Source of the DNA: Bacillota bacterium
Lineage (GTDB): Bacteria > Bacillota > Clostridia > Christensenellales > Borkfalkiaceae
NCBI GenBank assembly: GCA_021768985.1
Contig: JAETTR010000102.1
Location: 1 to 5,350, forward strand
Reading direction: 5' to 3'
Length of the DNA: 5,350 nucleotides
How positions within the stretch are numbered: position 1 is the first letter of the stretch; each line of letters starts with the position of its first letter. Both the position numbers and the translations under genes were made by a program. Positions 4,759 to 5,350 of the stretch are shown here, in pieces. A model generated the notes under the pieces. That model was not told the DNA's origin, ran no database searches, and saw only the letters and a program-made list of their open reading frames with translations.

Positions 4759-5350
4759 ATGGAAGCAAAAGAAACGCTCCCTCCGCCAAGTGAAACGGGT
4801 GAGAGCGGGCAGACGAAGGGCGGAAAGGCTTCGGACAAACGTCCGAGAAGCGTGAACAGAGTTCCCGATTACGACGGGCTGTTTACGGAACGGGGCGCGG
4901 GCAAAAAACAGGGCGGCTTTTTGCGGAAAATTTTCCGCGGGGATTGGGGGAGACTGATCGGCTCTTCCGTCCTTTATATCGTAAAAGCCTCGCCCACGTG
5001 GATCATGCCGCTCGTCACGGGCGACGTGATCGACGCGATTACCCTTCGCCCCGAGGGGTACGTGATGCGGATCGTGATCGACGCGATCATCTTCGCCGTC
5101 ATGCTGTTGCAGAATATCCCCATGCACATGTGGTATGCTTCCATCACCAACCGTATGATCCGGCGTTCCACCGCGGGAATCAAGAGCAGCGTCGTCCGCA
5201 AATTGCAACGGCTTTCCATTACCTATCACAGGGAGATGGAAGGGGGCAAGATTCAGTCGAAGTTTTTGCGCGACATCGACAATATCGACCTGTATTACCG
5301 AAACGTGGTGCAGGTGGCGATCCCCGCCGCGATCGGCGCGGTGATTTCCG
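4759..5350 (+). CDS. ABC exporter, N-terminal transmembrane part (runs off the window)
   Basis: 197 codons are present from the ATG at 4759, which has AAAGG 7 nt upstream, and the frame is still open at the right edge. Residues 1-60 form a polar, Pro/Gly/Lys-rich cytoplasmic leader. TM1 is at about 66-88 (LIGSSVLYIVKASPTWIMPL) and TM2 at about 106-128. These are followed by an intracellular loop with RLSITYHREMEGGKIQSKFL and RDIDNI, which matches the type I exporter loop pattern (L..L...F.....G...S....D...I). TM3 begins near 184. The expected ATP-binding domain, with Walker A and the signature motif, would lie beyond the window, so the call is based on the membrane domain only. Substrate is unknown. 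Many such proteins work as heterodimers encoded by neighbouring genes, which cannot be checked here. Confidence 0.82.
   Translation, partial: MEAKETLPPPSETGESGQTKGGKASDKRPRSVNRVPDYDGLFTERGAGKKQGGFLRKIFRGDWGRLIGSSVLYIVKASPTWIMPLVTGDVIDAITLRPEGYVMRIVIDAIIFAVMLLQNIPMHMWYASITNRMIRRSTAGIKSSVVRKLQRLSITYHREMEGGKIQSKFLRDIDNIDLYYRNVVQVAIPAAIGAVIS

Noticed and set aside
4507..5229. Minus-strand open frame of 240 codons
   Set aside because: Covers the SRP RNA promoter and the antisense of the ABC exporter, which has a consensus promoter, a ribosome binding site and membrane-domain motifs.
1..5350. CRISPR array, tRNA, rRNA, insertion sequence or prophage
   Set aside because: No regularly spaced direct repeats, tRNA-like cloverleaf, rRNA signature, transposase or terminal inverted repeats were seen.

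Overview
The window looks like chromosome from a Gram-positive, Clostridia-like member of the Bacillota with a fairly high G+C content. Three things point that way: a long SRP RNA with an Alu domain, as in Gram-positive bacteria; very regular sigma-A type promoters (four, all with 17-bp spacers); and AGGAG-like ribosome binding sites. I cannot name a species.

Left part, plus strand (1-2722). The last 24 codons of a bL17 ribosomal protein gene (rplQ) end at 75 and are closed by a strong intrinsic terminator. A consensus promoter at 162-190 then drives aspS (aspartyl-tRNA synthetase, 584 aa) and, 27 bp later, a MgtC/SapB-family membrane protein (218 aa). A bidirectional hairpin terminator at 2694-2722 ends this unit.

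Middle part, minus strand (2726-4241). A promoter at 4213-4241 drives a membrane-anchored transglutaminase-like protein (299 aa, with a Cys-His-Asp triad). A second frame follows that encodes only the effector-binding half of a MerR/BmrR-type regulator, with no DNA-binding domain. Its stop codon lies 3 bp before the shared terminator, so the two convergent units end on the same hairpin.

Right part (4242-5350). On the minus strand lies the SRP RNA gene (about 4286-4557), with its own promoter and terminator. Divergent from it, a consensus promoter at 4681-4709 and a leader with a 7-bp hairpin precede the N-terminal 197 codons of an ABC exporter, which runs off the window. The gene-free stretch 4180-4758 is therefore filled by RNA and control elements.

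Most of the window is housekeeping: translation, protein targeting and membrane transport. I found no convincing new system. The points most worth a second look are the MerR-like frame without a DNA-binding domain, the alphaproteobacterial-looking motif set of the AspRS, the GGGA loop in the SRP RNA, and several uncharacterised inverted repeats at promoters.
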